This document shows, piece after piece, positions 21,615-33,359 of a DNA stretch of 64,000 nucleotides (position 1 is the stretch's first letter; every line of letters starts with the position of its first letter). The stretch comes from Myotis daubentonii. Its lineage: Eukaryota > Chordata > Mammalia > Chiroptera > Vespertilionidae. The stretch is from NCBI RefSeq assembly GCF_963259705.1, contig NC_081849.1:61228093-61292092 (forward strand). Reading direction: 5' to 3'. The notes under the pieces are model-generated. The model did not search any database. It was not told the DNA's origin and saw nothing but the letters and a program-made list of their open reading frames with translations. Position numbers and translations under genes: made by a program.

Positions 21615-21895
21615 TCTCTGAGTGTTTGAGTGGACCCAATGCCAGACAGGGAGCCAGTGGTGAACAAGACACAGTCACTGAATTCAAGCCGCTCACAGGC
21701 TGGGTGGAGGGAGAAATCCGACCATTAATGGGAAATTGTAGTGCATGATAGAAAGTGTTCCCAGGTAATGGGCGAATAAGGTGCTATGGGAAAGTATTTC
21801 TTAGCAGGGGCACCAGCCCAGTGTTGTGGGGTAAATGGTGGGTGGGGAACATTAACAATTTTCCCTGGAGAAAATGACAGATGAGCTAAGACCTT
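21615..21895 (+). repeat. L2 LINE 3' relic
   Basis: 'ccagtggtgaacaagacaca', 'aattcaagccgctcacaggc' and 'aataaggtgctatgggaaag' follow the L2 3' region order. Diverged, no open frame. Confidence 0.55.
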
Positions 21896-21924
21896 ACCGT
21901 CCCATCAGGTTTTAAAAAGCACAT

Positions 21925-22185
21925 AGTACCTGCTCATTAGCCGATGAGCAACAGGCATGCACCTAAGACACCTTATCTCATTTACCCCTCCCTCCAACCC
22001 CCACAATTCTCTAGGGTGGTACTATTATCCCCATTTTTCAGATGAGAAAACTAAGGTTTTGAGAAACCTGGTAAGTTGCCAGAGGCTACCCAGCTAGTAA
22101 GTGGTGTGCCCAGGATTTAAACCTAGTCTGTCTGCCCAAAATGCTCAGGCCATTAACCACTATATCAGATCGCCTCCACTCTTAC
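21925..22185 (-). repeat. MIR SINE
   Basis: 'attatccccatttttcagat', 'tacccagctagtaagtggtg', 'aaacctagtctgtctgccca' and 'cattaaccactatatcagat' give a long reverse MIR. Confidence 0.75.
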
Positions 22186-22321
22186 ATCGTTTTATTGTGT
22201 TTGGTGTAGGTTAACCTGAAATTATAATTTTGCCTTCATCCATGTCTGCATTTTGCTGTTGCACTTGTTCCAAACAGCATTATTCCACAAGCAAACAATT
22301 TCTATTAAAAAGAAAAGTTCT

Positions 22322-22536
22322 GCCCTAGCTGGTTTGGCTCAGTGGATAGAGCATTGGCCTATGGACTTAAGGGTCCCAGGTTTGACTCCAGCCAAGGGCA
22401 CATGCCCAGGTTGCAGGCTCAATCCCCAGTAGGGGGCATGCAGGAGGCAGCCAATCAATGATTCCCTCTCATCATTGATGTTCCTATCTATCCCTCTCCC
22501 TTTCTCTCTGAAATCAATAAAAATATATTTTTAAAT
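22322..22536 (+). mobile_element. Ves SINE with 9-bp TSD
   Basis: Full-length forward Ves from GCCCTAGCTGGTTTGGCTCA to the 'atcaataaaaatatattttt' tail. The duplication AAAAGTTCT is at 22313-22321 and 22537-22545. Good A- and B-box-like regions of the tRNA-derived pol III promoter are kept. Confidence 0.95.
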
Positions 22537-22545
22537 AAAAGTTCT

Positions 22546-23019
22546 TACCCTTCAGTTATGTTAATAGGCTGAACCGATTGTGTTGCCTTTTCCTAAAGCT
22601 TGCACGGTGCACGCGTCTCTTGCACAGCTTCTGTGTAGCACAATAGGTTGGTAAAGAGGGGAAAGGACCGACCATCCAGTTTGGAGTTGATTTGGCGGGT
22701 CCAGATCCCCAATTTTCTATTCTAAACCCCGTTTGTGGGTGGGCAGGATGTACAAGGCAACACCAGGTTTTGGGAAAATAGATTTAACCTTGAGAAACCT
22801 ACAAAAGGAGGTAAGTTACTTAAGGCCCTAATGTCATTCTCTTGTACCAACATGAATCAAAACCAACCTGATAAACAGCCATTCAAAAGAGAGGATGCTG
22901 GAATATTTAGCAAGATGGGACTAGCTGGGAGGTAGAATATGAGCCAAGCATGATTCCTGCAGCATTCAGTCCCCGGCACCCTGCTCTGGCTCAGTTCCCT
23001 CACGGGTCAAATCGTCATA
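22546..23019. other. Unassigned sequence
   Basis: No gene or repeat is recognised. Confidence 0.5.
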
Positions 23020-23510
23020 ATCGTGGGGATGATCTGGCCCCTGACTCCCTTCCTTCTGTGGTCTCTTGCAACGTGTCCATCTTCCCGTCCCTTCCCCCAA
23101 CCTCAGAAACCCCAGCACTCATGATCCAGCTACAGCAAACTTGCAGTTCCCTACATGTCATGCTCTTTCTCACCTCCCAGCTCCTGCACACGCATTTGCC
23201 CCCCCCCCCCACACACACACACTCTTTCCCTGGCATGGCCTTTCCCCACATATCCTTGACCTCTGGCTTCTTATTCTTCAAGGTTAATTCACATTCAGGT
23301 CTTCTCCAGAGATTCCTTTGAGTCCTCATTTAAAGAATCAGGAGTGTCCTCTGAAAGCCTTTATCCTTTTCCCCTGATGAACCACAAACACTGGAAAACT
23401 AGAACCATATTTCATCCATCTTGTACTCACCACCCCTTGAACAGTGCCTACAATGGGGTAGGCACTATAACTGAATGGATGGATGAGTGGAATTAACTTG
23501 TACTGAGGAC
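23020..23510 (+). repeat. L2 LINE 3' end
   Basis: 'gatctggcccctgactccct', 'acagcaaacttgcagttccc', 'tacatgtcatgctctttctc', 'cctggcatggcctttcccca' and 'cagtgcctacaatggggtag' follow the L2 ORF2-end/3' UTR in order. A poly-C/(AC)n run (23199-23222) has grown inside it. Confidence 0.75.
23199..23222 (+). repeat. Poly-C / (AC)n microsatellite
   Basis: Twelve C then six AC units, inside an L2 relic. Confidence 0.9.
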
Positions 23511-23588
23511 GCATTGCATACGTTCAAACCAACTCAGAAAGGAGACTCTTCGGTAAAGACACCGTCAATGACACAAAAAATAAGGTAA

Positions 23589-23811
23589 GCCCTAGCCGGT
23601 TTGGCTCAATGGATAGAGCATCAACCTGTGGACTGAAGGGTCCTGGGTTCGGTTCTGGTCAAGGGCACATGCCTGGGTTGTGGATTCGATCCCCAGTAGG
23701 GGGCATGCAGGAAGCAGCCAATCAATGATTCTTTCTCATCATTGATGTTTCAATCTCTCTCTCCTTCTCCCTTCCTCTCTGAAATCAATAAAAATATATA
23801 TGTATTTAAAA
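23589..23811 (+). mobile_element. Ves SINE
   Basis: Full-length forward Ves, GCCCTAGCCGGTTTGGCTCA to 'aatcaataaaaatatatatg'. Little diverged from the copy at 22322. The flanks are A-rich and no unambiguous duplication could be fixed. Confidence 0.93.
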
Positions 23812-25057
23812 ATTAAAGATAAAGCAATTTCAGACTTCACTAAGAAAACTCCTTTATGAAGGAGCCTATACTTACAGAACCTTTGGCCCAGTGAGCCCCA
23901 CCCACCTCCAGCTTATGCCGTTGTTGCATTTCATTAACCTAGATTAAAAATGGGGGGAAATTATGGGAGCATTTACAGATTTACTGAAAGTAACAAAGCC
24001 ACCTGAAATAGTCAAGAAAACGCTTAACAAGAAAGTGGTAGATCCTCCAGGAAGCAATGGCGGAGGCTGTGGATGTGAAAATGAAAATCACTCCACTCTC
24101 CTGTCGGCCTCTGAACTCTAGTCCTTTCCCGATGGACCAGAGCTGGGAGGGCAGCGGGGTTTGCCTGCTCTCCGTCTGCCTTGCTGGCCAAACTCCATAA
24201 GCGACACAAAAGAAACGGCATCGCACCCGTGCCCAAGGCAATGCAGTCCTGCAGCAAGCCCGCAATTAAGCCTGTGGAGGAGTGAAGTTCTCCACTCCTG
24301 CTAGTTCCTTCCCATTGCAACATTGTTTGTGAAACAGCACTCAGGCCACTGAAAGAACAGCCCAGAAAGGTGTCTATTAGGCCCCATTATAAGTCCCCCC
24401 ACTTCTAGCAAGTCTTGTTGGCAGGCAGCAGGCTTTGTGCCTTTAAATGCTGCTCGTGGCTGCTGGGGGCGCCTTTACCGCTCACCTCTGGGGAGGTGAT
24501 TGCTGCCAATGTACATGATTTTATCCACAATATACAGTATCGTGTGAAGCTTGCTTTGATTGCCTTTAGCCTTTTCTTTCTTACAATTTATTTTAATACG
24601 TGTGGAATTATTATCCCACACATTAGCCAGCTGGCCTGCTGGGGTTTCCTTGGCCGAATTCAGGTCTCTGTTTTTCTAATCCTCTCTTCACAGATAATCC
24701 ACTCTAATGCTTCTTGGCCGGTGCGGAGGTTTTGCTATTACTACCTGTTGACTAGAAATTCACTTTGTCCTGTGTAGGTGGCTCTCACTGTTCGGTAATG
24801 AACAACTTTTTGGAGTTGGCTGAGGTCAGAGTTATAGTCATTAAATTTTCTTTATTCTTTCCAGATTTCTGGATGCTAACTTGTCTTTTCATTTTTTTTT
24901 CTCTTGTGCTACAATTCAGTAGGTCCTTGAAAACAGCCTCTAAGACTGAAAAAAAAAAATAAGAAGAAGAAAGCTGTATGTCAGGGCTTGAGAAAGTCAG
25001 GCTCTCATGTCCTTCTATAGCTGTGAGACACCAGGTATACTGGCTCTTGTCTTTGCC
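23812..25057. other. Repeat-poor sequence, possible conserved non-coding DNA
   Basis: No gene is recognised. 24420-24780 is repeat-free, with many TAAT/ATTA homeodomain-type cores and an 'atcacctctggggaggtgat'-like palindromic patch, the look of a conserved enhancer. This is an impression only. Confidence 0.35.
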
Positions 25058-25118
25058 AACCAGTGGATGAGAGAGACAAAGAGGGAGGGAGGGAGGGAGG
25101 GAGGGAGGGAGAGAGAGA

Positions 25119-25169
<51 letters not shown>

Positions 25170-25290
25170 CGATGTGGGAGAAAAACATTGATCGATTATC
25201 TCTTGTATGCACCCTGACTGGGAATCGAACCCACAACTGTTTCTGATGTTTGGGACGATGCTGCAACCAACTGAGCCACCTGGCCAGGGC
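25058..25290 (-). mobile_element. Ves SINE with expanded GGGA/GA tract
   Basis: Reverse Ves: tail variant on the left, long (GGGA)n-(GA)n at 25080-25166, then 'gatcgattatctcttgtatg', 'gactgggaatcgaacccaca' and 'actgagccacctggccaggg'. The microsatellite occupies the normal short CT-rich tract of the element. Confidence 0.9.
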
Positions 25291-26176
25291 CGGCTGGATT
25301 GTTTTGAACACAGTTGTTCCCTGTGTATAAGCTGAACAGGATGTGGGGTCAGGTACAAATGATCAAAGGTTGCTTGGTGAGCAAATAATCCGAACCACTT
25401 AGTACCTGAGGCATCTGGCTCTGCCAGCAGGTGCTTCCATCCTCACACTGGACGGGCCACCCAGGCTGGTTTCTCTCCCAGGCGGTGTCCAGCGGACCCT
25501 GCGAGCCATTATCTCTTGGCCTCTCCATGGGTCCTGTGCTCCTTGCTGACTTACCTCCTTTCTCACCAACAGCTTATTTCTTTAGATGTGTAGTGACCCA
25601 CCAGGTTTAATGTCTTCATACGCCACCCCGGAGCTCTTTCTGCTTCTCCTTCTCTCTGCTCTGACCCACGCGTATTAGTGTATGGTGTTGATCTCATCTC
25701 CCATTCCACTTCTATAATACTTGAGCTCTTAGCTATCATCTCACGTATGCATTTATCATTTTATGTATTTATAGCTCCTTTAGAGCAAGACACTCACCTC
25801 ATACCCCTTTACCCAAGCTCTTCAATGGCGTCCCACCACGGCACTCCCAGACGTATGCGATATTTGTGATGAGCCCAGGATGGCCAAAGCCTCCATTGGC
25901 AGACAGCTCAGGATGGGGCTGTCACCTGAGCATGAGGTGGTTAAAGGTGCCCTAACGAAAGTAAGGTTGGTGCCAGGAATAAAACGTTAATAGCAATTTA
26001 ATGACACGGGATAGTCAGTAAATTTAAATGTAGGAGATGTAGCTTTTGCACTCTGCAGTTACAGTAGGAAAAGTAAAAACATGTCATGTGGTTTTAAAAA
26101 CCTTAACATAACCTTGCTGCCTTTCCCCATATTGCATTAAGACTTCCAACCCGAGAAGGTTAGTTTCCCATAGCAG

Positions 26177-26178
<2 letters not shown>
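25291..26178. other. Unassigned sequence
   Basis: No gene is recognised. The CT-rich 25560-25870 part may be an old repeat, but none was identified. Confidence 0.45.

Positions 26179-26214
<36 letters not shown>
26179..26214 (+). repeat. (GT)18 microsatellite
   Basis: Uninterrupted GT run, followed by ATGTACACACACACG, so the end is self-complementary to the run. Confidence 0.95.
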
Positions 26215-26218
<4 letters not shown>

Positions 26219-26230
26219 ACACACACACGT

Positions 26231-27350
26231 GCCTACTCTACTCCTGGATTTAGTGAGTGATGTGGGGATGCATGACTGGCTTGGTGAAATTGGGTACTTA
26301 GCAATACTAAGACCAGATGCCCACTAAACTGAATGCCAAAGAAAAATGTTGGCATCCTGTTCTTTTGGAGAGCTGACTGCATCTGATGATTCCATGACAA
26401 GCTGGTTTGAGTCTGGGTGAAGTCACAGTCCATCAGCCCTCTGAACCCAGCAGACCGGGCAGAGCTATTAAATGTGAATAATGAGCTTGTGCAGTTCAGC
26501 CATGTCTGTGCCCGGGAAATGAAAATGGAAGTGTTGATGAGGAGAAGAGATGGGAAACTTTGAGATCGTGGGCACTGGGAGTGTTTATGGGATGAGGAAG
26601 AGGGAATGACTAAGGGCCCAAGAGCTGATTTGGAAGGGGTACCCTGGGGGTCAGATAAAAAAGAAGCTGGGGAGAGTGCATGCTCAGAAGGGTGCTAGCA
26701 GCGGCCCCAGACAGGAGGAAGGAAATGATAGTTTGGGCCAGAACCCATCTTGGATAACGAGGGAGTGGGAGCTGCACTTGTAGACCATTTAGAGAAATTT
26801 ATCAGGAAATAAAGAGAAATAGAAAAACAGATGGGAAGAGCAGTCAGGCCGGGTGAACTCCCCCCCTCCCACCCCCATGACCTTCCCTTTGCATCCCGCT
26901 GTGTGGAATGGGGCCTTTTAGCAGCACCACACATCCACGCTATGATGAGGGGTGACCCACACGAACAACAGAGAAGGCCATTGATGTTGAAGGGGCTCCA
27001 CATTGAACAATATGAGAATCCAGGACAAACAGCAATTGCTGGCGTAGATTCAAAAAAATACGAGGAAGGAAATGCTTCCTGTACCCAGATGGGCAGTAAA
27101 GGAATGAAGGAGGGGGCCTCTTGCACGCCCTGGAAGGTTCAGTAAAGAAAGGTGTACACCCTCATCTGGACCTGGGTGTATACACACTTGACCACTGGTG
27201 GAGTTGGCCTGCTTGGTGATGGAATGAGTCTGCCTGGCTTTCAGAGGATCGAGGGCCCTAATGGCAAGGTCTCAATATCTTTCGGGTTAATTCGTGGATT
27301 GTTTGGCTTCTGTTGTTGTTGCTTTGGGGTTGTTTTGCAAATCAATTGCA
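26231..27350. other. Unassigned sequence
   Basis: No gene. A 143-codon minus frame (26695-27126) and a 104-codon plus frame overlap each other, with no recognised domain on either strand. Confidence 0.45.
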
Positions 27351-27393
27351 GGGCGGGGGGGTGGGGGTGGAGGGGGGTGGGGGGGTGGGAGGA
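27351..27393 (+). other. G-quadruplex-prone G tract
   Basis: Seven or more runs of three to seven G, separated by one or two bases. Plus strand G-rich. Confidence 0.85.
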
Positions 27394-29081
27394 GATGGAC
27401 AACATGTTTGGAGGCTGAAAGGAAGCAGCTAGGAAAGAGAGTGGAAGGTCTCCCTTGAACCAGAAAGGGATGAGAATGAGAGCAGAGCATTAAGGGAAGT
27501 CTGTGTGCAGACAGATACATGCATCCGGAGGGCTGTCACTCACAGATATCCATTAAGTGCCTAACAGGTGTGGGTCTGTGCTAGGTACCTGCCTTAACCC
27601 TGATAGAGTAGGTTTCTATCTATAGAGTCAGCTTGGGTTAGGGGGTGAAAGAAAGGTAAACTGTTTAGAATAGCTTTTGGGGTTGGGGATTGACTTTTAG
27701 GGAACGATGAACCAAGGGTAGCAGGAACTTAGGGTGGGCTTTAATGTCTCCAGAGTTAGCGAGTCGCTATTAAGAAATGAAGAGAAATGACAAAACGAAA
27801 ACCAAACCAAACCCAGGAACATTTTATAAAAATATCAGGGTCTAGAATAATGGGCAAAGCACCCTAGAGAGAGACTGCACACTCCCAGGCTCCCCTTTGC
27901 CCTGGGGTTACCTCATTGCTGGTCATGAGAAGGCGGTTTCTGAATTCCCAGGCGAAGTGGAGAAGAAAAGGCGGATTTGCTGTTGAGTGAGCACAGGCAC
28001 CAGGACAACACAGGGGCCTATTTCTAGCAAGGAAGCCCGATGCGTATTAATCCGTTCTGCCGGCCCTATTGTTTCTAATTCTTGCTTACATTAGCTGTCA
28101 TGCATTGGAGTTAAAATTTGTACTCCTTTTCAGATGCAAGAAGTTATTTTTATTTATCCTTCTTTGTTAGCTGTTTCACTTCACAATAATTAATCAGATC
28201 ACCACAGCAGCCACAAATTGGGGGGTGACGATTTATTTGCATTATCGGGCTTTTCTGAAGGGGGTATCTCAGAAGGTGAGGGCTCTGCGCTCCCATGGCC
28301 CTCTTATTTTATGACAGGTTGCAATTTTCATGTAATGTTAGATGTGGTTCATCTCGATAATTATGCTAAATTAGGTAGGCCTACACATTATAGACATGGG
28401 TGTTAAGATACATGAACTAACATGAAGAATTTTAATTAGGTTCTACATATCATAGAAATGTATATTAAACAAGAATTCATCTGAAATTCAGAATTTGAAA
28501 GTAATCCCACACAACTCCAATAGGGTAACCATAGCCTCCCAGCCTTTCTCCTGATATGAAATTGTGTAACGGGTATGAAGGCTACACGTAAAAGTGAAAA
28601 GCCCATCCACTCTAACCTTCAGCCATTTACAAAATAAACAAAAATAAAAGTCGCTTAGCTCTAAAAACATCTCCAAACGGAACCTGGGGCTTTGATTTTG
28701 GAAGGAGCATCGGTCCTGCCGTGAGCACTAATGTCCCCAGTCCTTTCCTCGGGGTCCACACAACCCTCTTTCTCTTCTTCAAACCACTTAGGACAGAAGA
28801 GCAACTGGTCAACCCCTGAAACGTCAGTTTCCCCAGAGTGAGACATAGACAACAATTTCTGTAGAAAATGAAATGACGGTACCTGAATGAATATTTAGCA
28901 TCCAGGACGTTCAGTCAAAGATGAAGGAACCTTTAGGGATAAATTACCATGGAGGCTTATAAACTTTGTGCTTATCTATTCTTTCCCTGTCGGGCCCTAT
29001 ATAGTAAAATAAATTCCTTTGTTTTTCCGTCCATGAAATGTTAGTGCGCACATTTAGATGGCTCTGCGGGGCATGACTGCA

Positions 29082-29118
29082 GTGGGGTGGGGATGGGGGG
29101 GGGTAGTGAAGGGGGGGC
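29082..29118 (+). other. G-quadruplex-prone G tract
   Basis: Runs of G (up to nine) separated by short spacers. Confidence 0.7.
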
Positions 29119-29973
29119 ACCGCTGCACACTCTCTCCAAGCAGCAAGAACCCCGAGGCTGATTACTTAACTCCATTTCCTGTGAGGCTTTTTTCTTAGTG
29201 GGATGACTCAATCCCACAGAAATCCACAGTAGGGGGATCTAAGTTGGGACAATTACCCTGAATTATGTGCCTTCCCCAAACAATTTACTCTGCGGGGAAG
29301 TCCCCAACTTGGGCCTGCCATGCTTTCATGGGAGCCTGACTGTATTTTCTTTGCCTCAGTGGGAGAGGAAATGGATGTTATCACTGTTGTGCCCAGAAAA
29401 AGCAATACATGCTAGACACATGCTTTTTACCAACATCACTTTAAGCAGGCTAAGGGGATTTTCGCCCCCCCTGTGGAGTCAGAAGGCTGTTTGGAATGCG
29501 CATATTGCCTCATTGGTGTTAAAAAGTAGATCGACTGGGTTGAGAATTAAGGGGGGTGGGGCGTGTGGAAGGAAGAGGAGGGCAGAGGTGGGTAGGCGCA
29601 TCTTCCAAGATGAAGTCATTGATATACAACCAATGCAGGACCAATCGCTGTCTATCTCTCGACCAGAAATTAATGGATGTACATGCAACACTCATTTAAT
29701 TTGCCTAATTACAATTTGTTCGCATCAGCACCGCAGGGCTTTCTTACAAATGACTCCCCAGCCCAGTCCACTGGGTGGAGGGCGGGATGCTTCTCGGTGG
29801 TGTTTTGTGGGGGAAATTTGCATAGAACATCTCCCCCATCAAATTATTAATTGGCTCCTGGGGAGGCCCTGGTTTCCAAGGTTCTGCTTAATTACTGTTC
29901 ATGTCAAGGCTAAACATCTGCCGTGGTAAGCGGCGGTACCTGCTAGCCCGTCTGCTCGCTGCTGACAGCATCG

Positions 29974-30093
29974 TGTTTACATTCACAGCTAGGTAGCTGG
30001 TGTCAACACACCCTTTCCATGAAAACAAAAGCGAATGTTGCGGGGACACTGTTTATGCTGATCGCCCGAGGCTGTGTGGGCCGAATGTAAACA
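29974..30093. promoter_or_regulatory. Inverted pair of forkhead-type sites
   Basis: TGTTTACATTC (29974-29984) and its exact reverse complement GAATGTAAACA (30083-30093) flank about 98 bases. TGTTTAC/GTAAACA is the core of FOX-family binding sites. Function is inferred only. Confidence 0.35.
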
Positions 30094-30131
30094 AGTAGAG
30101 GAGGAGGTGGTGGTCGCCTGCTCTGTGTGTG

Positions 30132-30152
30132 TGTGGGGGGGGGGGGAGGGGG
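30132..30152 (+). repeat. (TG)n-poly(G) tract
   Basis: Short TG run continuing into about twelve G, an A, and six more G. Confidence 0.9.
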
Positions 30153-30771
30153 GCTCCCGGTGTCAGGCGTGGGGCTGAGCTGTGGACGGTGATGGGTCCC
30201 CTCCTCATCAAGGTTGGAAAATATTCTCAGTTCATCTGGTGGCCTCGGGGTTTCTCTGAGGTTCTTGGAAGTGAAATGATTCCTTCTCCCAGCCCCTTGA
30301 TCCCACCAGATGAAAAGGTGGGGTTTGGGAACATTACGCTAAAATGTGTTTTGTTATTTTGTGCCACTCATCTGATGGCCAGTCTTCGCTTTAAACGTAC
30401 CCACATCAGTGATTTGAAGGCCAAGCTTTTGGGCGGGACAATCCAGCTAACCTGGCTTCCATCATCACCAGCCAGTTCTGTAAGGGTCCGGATGGCGGAC
30501 TTTGAGGTAAACTTCAGGACCTCACATGCCCTGAATGGGCTAGTTTGGCCAGTTAGCCTAATGAGCAACCCCACTTCCTGGCCTTCTCCACTCCTCTCTA
30601 AGGCTCGTCCACACACATTGCACCTGCTAAGCTATCTTTGCAATTGGAAAACCACATTTCATTCTCATATCCCATGTTCCCCCGGCTAGGGGGGAGACCA
30701 ATATCAAGGACAGAGAGAAAGAAATTAACCTAAAAGTACAGTTTCAAAATAAATCAAGAAATAACTGAGAA

Positions 30772-31377
30772 CAGGGGTTGGCAAAATCCAGCCCACTGCC
30801 TGGGTTTGTAAATAAAGTTTTATTGGAATACTGCCATGCTCGTGCATTTACGTACTGTCTGCTATGGACTGAATTGTTTCCATTTCCTCCCCCTCCCCAG
30901 ATTCACACGTAGAAGCCCCCAACCCCAATGTGACTGGATCGGAAGACAGGGCTTTTAGGATGTAACTAAATGACATTATAAGGGCGTGGTCCTGATCTCA
31001 TAGGTTTGGTGGCCTTATAAGAACAGGAAGAAAGGGAGGGACTTCTCTCTCTTCAGGGGCACACTTGGAGGGAAGGCCGTGTGAGGACGTGGGGAGAAGT
31101 CAGCCAACTATGAGCCAGGAGGAGGCCTCACTAGAATCTGACCGTGCGGCACCCTCACCTCGGATCACCACACTTCAGCACTGTGAGACGTCCATGCCCG
31201 CTGTCTAAGCCACCTGGTCTGCAAGATTTTGTTATCTCAGTCGGAGCAGCCTCACACCTCCTCTTTGGCCCATTGGGGGTTATGGCAGAATTGAGGGGTG
31301 GACAGAAACTGTAGGAGGTGCAAGGCAAGAAATAGTTACTGTCTGGTCTTTTACAGAAAAGGTTTGCTGCCTCTGAT
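30772..31377 (+). mobile_element. Old hAT-type element split by a MaLR LTR
   Basis: The left part (30772-30859, 'caggggttggcaaaatccag', 'gtaaataaagttttattgga') and right part (31257-31377, 'ggcagaattgaggggtggac', 'acagaaaaggtttgctgcc') form one ancient mammalian non-autonomous element with matching inverted ends. Flanks ACTGAGAA and ATGTAGAA match at 6 of 8, fitting an eroded hAT duplication. Confidence 0.65.
30860..31256 (+). repeat. MaLR-type (ERVL-MaLR) solo LTR, nested
   Basis: 'tgctatggactgaattgttt', 'ccaaccccaatgtgactgga', 'ggtggccttataagaacagg', 'gtgaggacgtggggagaagt' and 'taagccacctggtctgcaag' are in MaLR LTR order, with TG..CA ends. No internal retroviral sequence is present. It interrupts the older hAT element. 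Confidence 0.75.
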
Positions 31378-33359
31378 GTAGAAAGCTACCTTCCCAAGTC
31401 ATGTTTAGAGATTAAAATTATTATAAAAACAACCAGGGGAAACGCCTCCTCAAGACATGTTAGAAGCAGGCAGTAACATAGCAGCTACACAGATGGCTCT
31501 AGGTGCCAATTCATGAAAAGGTGTAGATTAGATAGAAGTTGATTCCTGGCTAACTGTAGACAGAGACTAGTTCTTGATGGAGGTGGGTTGAAAGAAGTGA
31601 AAGAACATCATGGAATGAATGTGAGGTTTGGGGCATAATTTTGAATGAATGGCTCATTTAAAATTGTGACTTTCTAAAACTAGGGAGAGCTACAAACTTA
31701 AACGCCTAGTCAGTGTGTGGGAATCTGCCAAAATGGGCAGGATTCTTATCTGTCCTTCTCATTTCATGAAAAAAGCCCCAAATTCTGAATTCTTGTATGA
31801 CGACTCCTGATTTGTAAAATGAAAACCACTCAGTTATACAGATCGATGTAGAATCTTGACCCATGAGCCACTAGTTTATAATCCTTTTGTGCTAATATAT
31901 ATTTCATAAAAGATATTATTTAAAAAGAAAGGAAAAGGAAAGATTTCCTTAATCATTACTGAGGGCATTTCTTCTGGAGAGGCTTCACTTTCAGATAGGT
32001 TCTGTGTTTTCTGTCTCTATTTCCCCCATGTTTCCAAGTTTAGCCAGTGGATTAAGCATTGGGGTGTCACCTAAGCCCCAACAGTTTCGCGTTTCAGGCA
32101 GGTGAAATGTGGTGTGAGCAGGAAACACTGCCTGAAGGCCTTCATTGTACTGATTTGCTTTCACTTGAACAATGCTGCTGGCCCACAGACCATGTTTGAG
32201 CTGGGTCAGGGTACCCCAATCATAATTCATCATAAGCCCCCCTGGGACACTTACTAAAAACATGATTCCTAAAAACAAAAGTGAAAACACGATTCCTGGA
32301 CTCTCACCCACGTATAAACACACATATGTACACACCTGTGTCCACAGAACAGAACTTCTAGGGGAGGGGATGGGAAGGTCATGAATATGTAAATACATAT
32401 TCAACACATTTTAAATAAAAGCTCAGTGATATTCACTATAAATACCTCGGTTTCTAAGAGATTACTCACAGACTTCTTACAAAATTAAGACAATTGAAGT
32501 TAATATCCAGACCAAAGTAGGTGGACAATTCCTGCTTTTTACCGTGTTAGCGCTGTGCCATTGCTAATTATTGGGTGAAATATACTAGTTCTCCAAATTT
32601 TGAAAATTTCTAGATAAATTCCTGGTTAAATTTCTATCTCAGAAATATTCAAAGTTGTCTTTTAAAAGTTTTCTTCCATCTGTTCCAAAAAGTTAGCTTG
32701 GATATGAGGATGGTTGTGGTGGGATGTGATGTAATGTGATTGCTTTGGTTTTAAACGAGATCTCTGCCCTCTTTGCAGTGGTGTTACGCATTTAGACTAC
32801 TCCCCCTTGTACAGATGATGGTAACGATGGTGCTCTAACCTTCACAGTTAGACTCAAATTTCTTTCATTATTTTCCAAGAGCCTAATCATGCTAAGTCTT
32901 TGGTCTGGATGTATATCCCAAAGTTGTTGGTTTTTTTAAAAATTGCTATAGATACCAATATTTAGCTAGGAGTCTAATATGGGTATAAGATGTTGTGAGA
33001 CTCCTGTCAGATTGGTACTTTAATATGATCCATCCATTCATCCACATAAGGAATTTTCCCATCTGCCCCCCAAAAAGCATTGACGAATTGCAACAGTGAG
33101 CCAGTCTCAAACTTTGCCTGGAATTTCAAGACAAACTTTAGAACCCAGCTTAATGTATTGTTTTATTTTCCTTAAGACTGATGAGGTCAGTTTTCCTTGA
33201 GATACTGTCAATAAAGGTGTCAACAGTGTTGACATAGAAATGTAGCCACCCTGCCAGATGGAGTCCCCACCCTTCCATCTATTTCTATGTCTTGTGTGAA
33301 TTCTGGTGCCCTCCCCAAGATATCTGTAATTCATGGGAGATGGGTCTTACACCTTTATG
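31378..33359. other. Unassigned AT-rich sequence
   Basis: No gene. A 138-codon minus frame (31991-32407) shows no domain. No repeat is recognised with confidence across almost 2 kb. Confidence 0.45.

Larger units (their letters stand above)
27394..30771. other. Repeat-poor block, possible conserved non-coding region
   Basis: In more than 3 kb I recognise only one short MIR/L2-like scrap (27540-27600), which is unusual for this window. AT-rich patches with TAATTAAT-like homeobox cores (28190, 29700) alternate with G-rich runs (29080-29118, 30132-30152). Frames of 220 codons (29267-29929, plus) and 186 codons (30129-30689, plus) are open but show no domain. Low repeat density fits regulatory DNA of a developmental gene, but conservation cannot be tested here. 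Confidence 0.4.

Noticed and set aside
22322..22400. tRNA-like sequence with A and B boxes
   Set aside because: It is the head of a Ves SINE, not a tRNA gene; the 3' half and acceptor stem pairing are absent. The same holds for the other Ves heads.
25080..25166. Independent GGGA/GA microsatellite
   Set aside because: It occupies the inner tract of a Ves SINE, so it is annotated as part of that element.
29267..29929. 220-codon plus-strand frame
   Set aside because: Longest frame outside simple repeats, but no recognised domain, no Kozak or splice support, and it lies in a block that looks non-coding. A mammalian intergenic window of this size can give such a frame by chance. Would be reopened if conserved or transcribed.
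30129..30689. 186-codon plus-strand frame beginning in a poly-G tract
   Set aside because: The start lies in a G homopolymer and the product has no domain.
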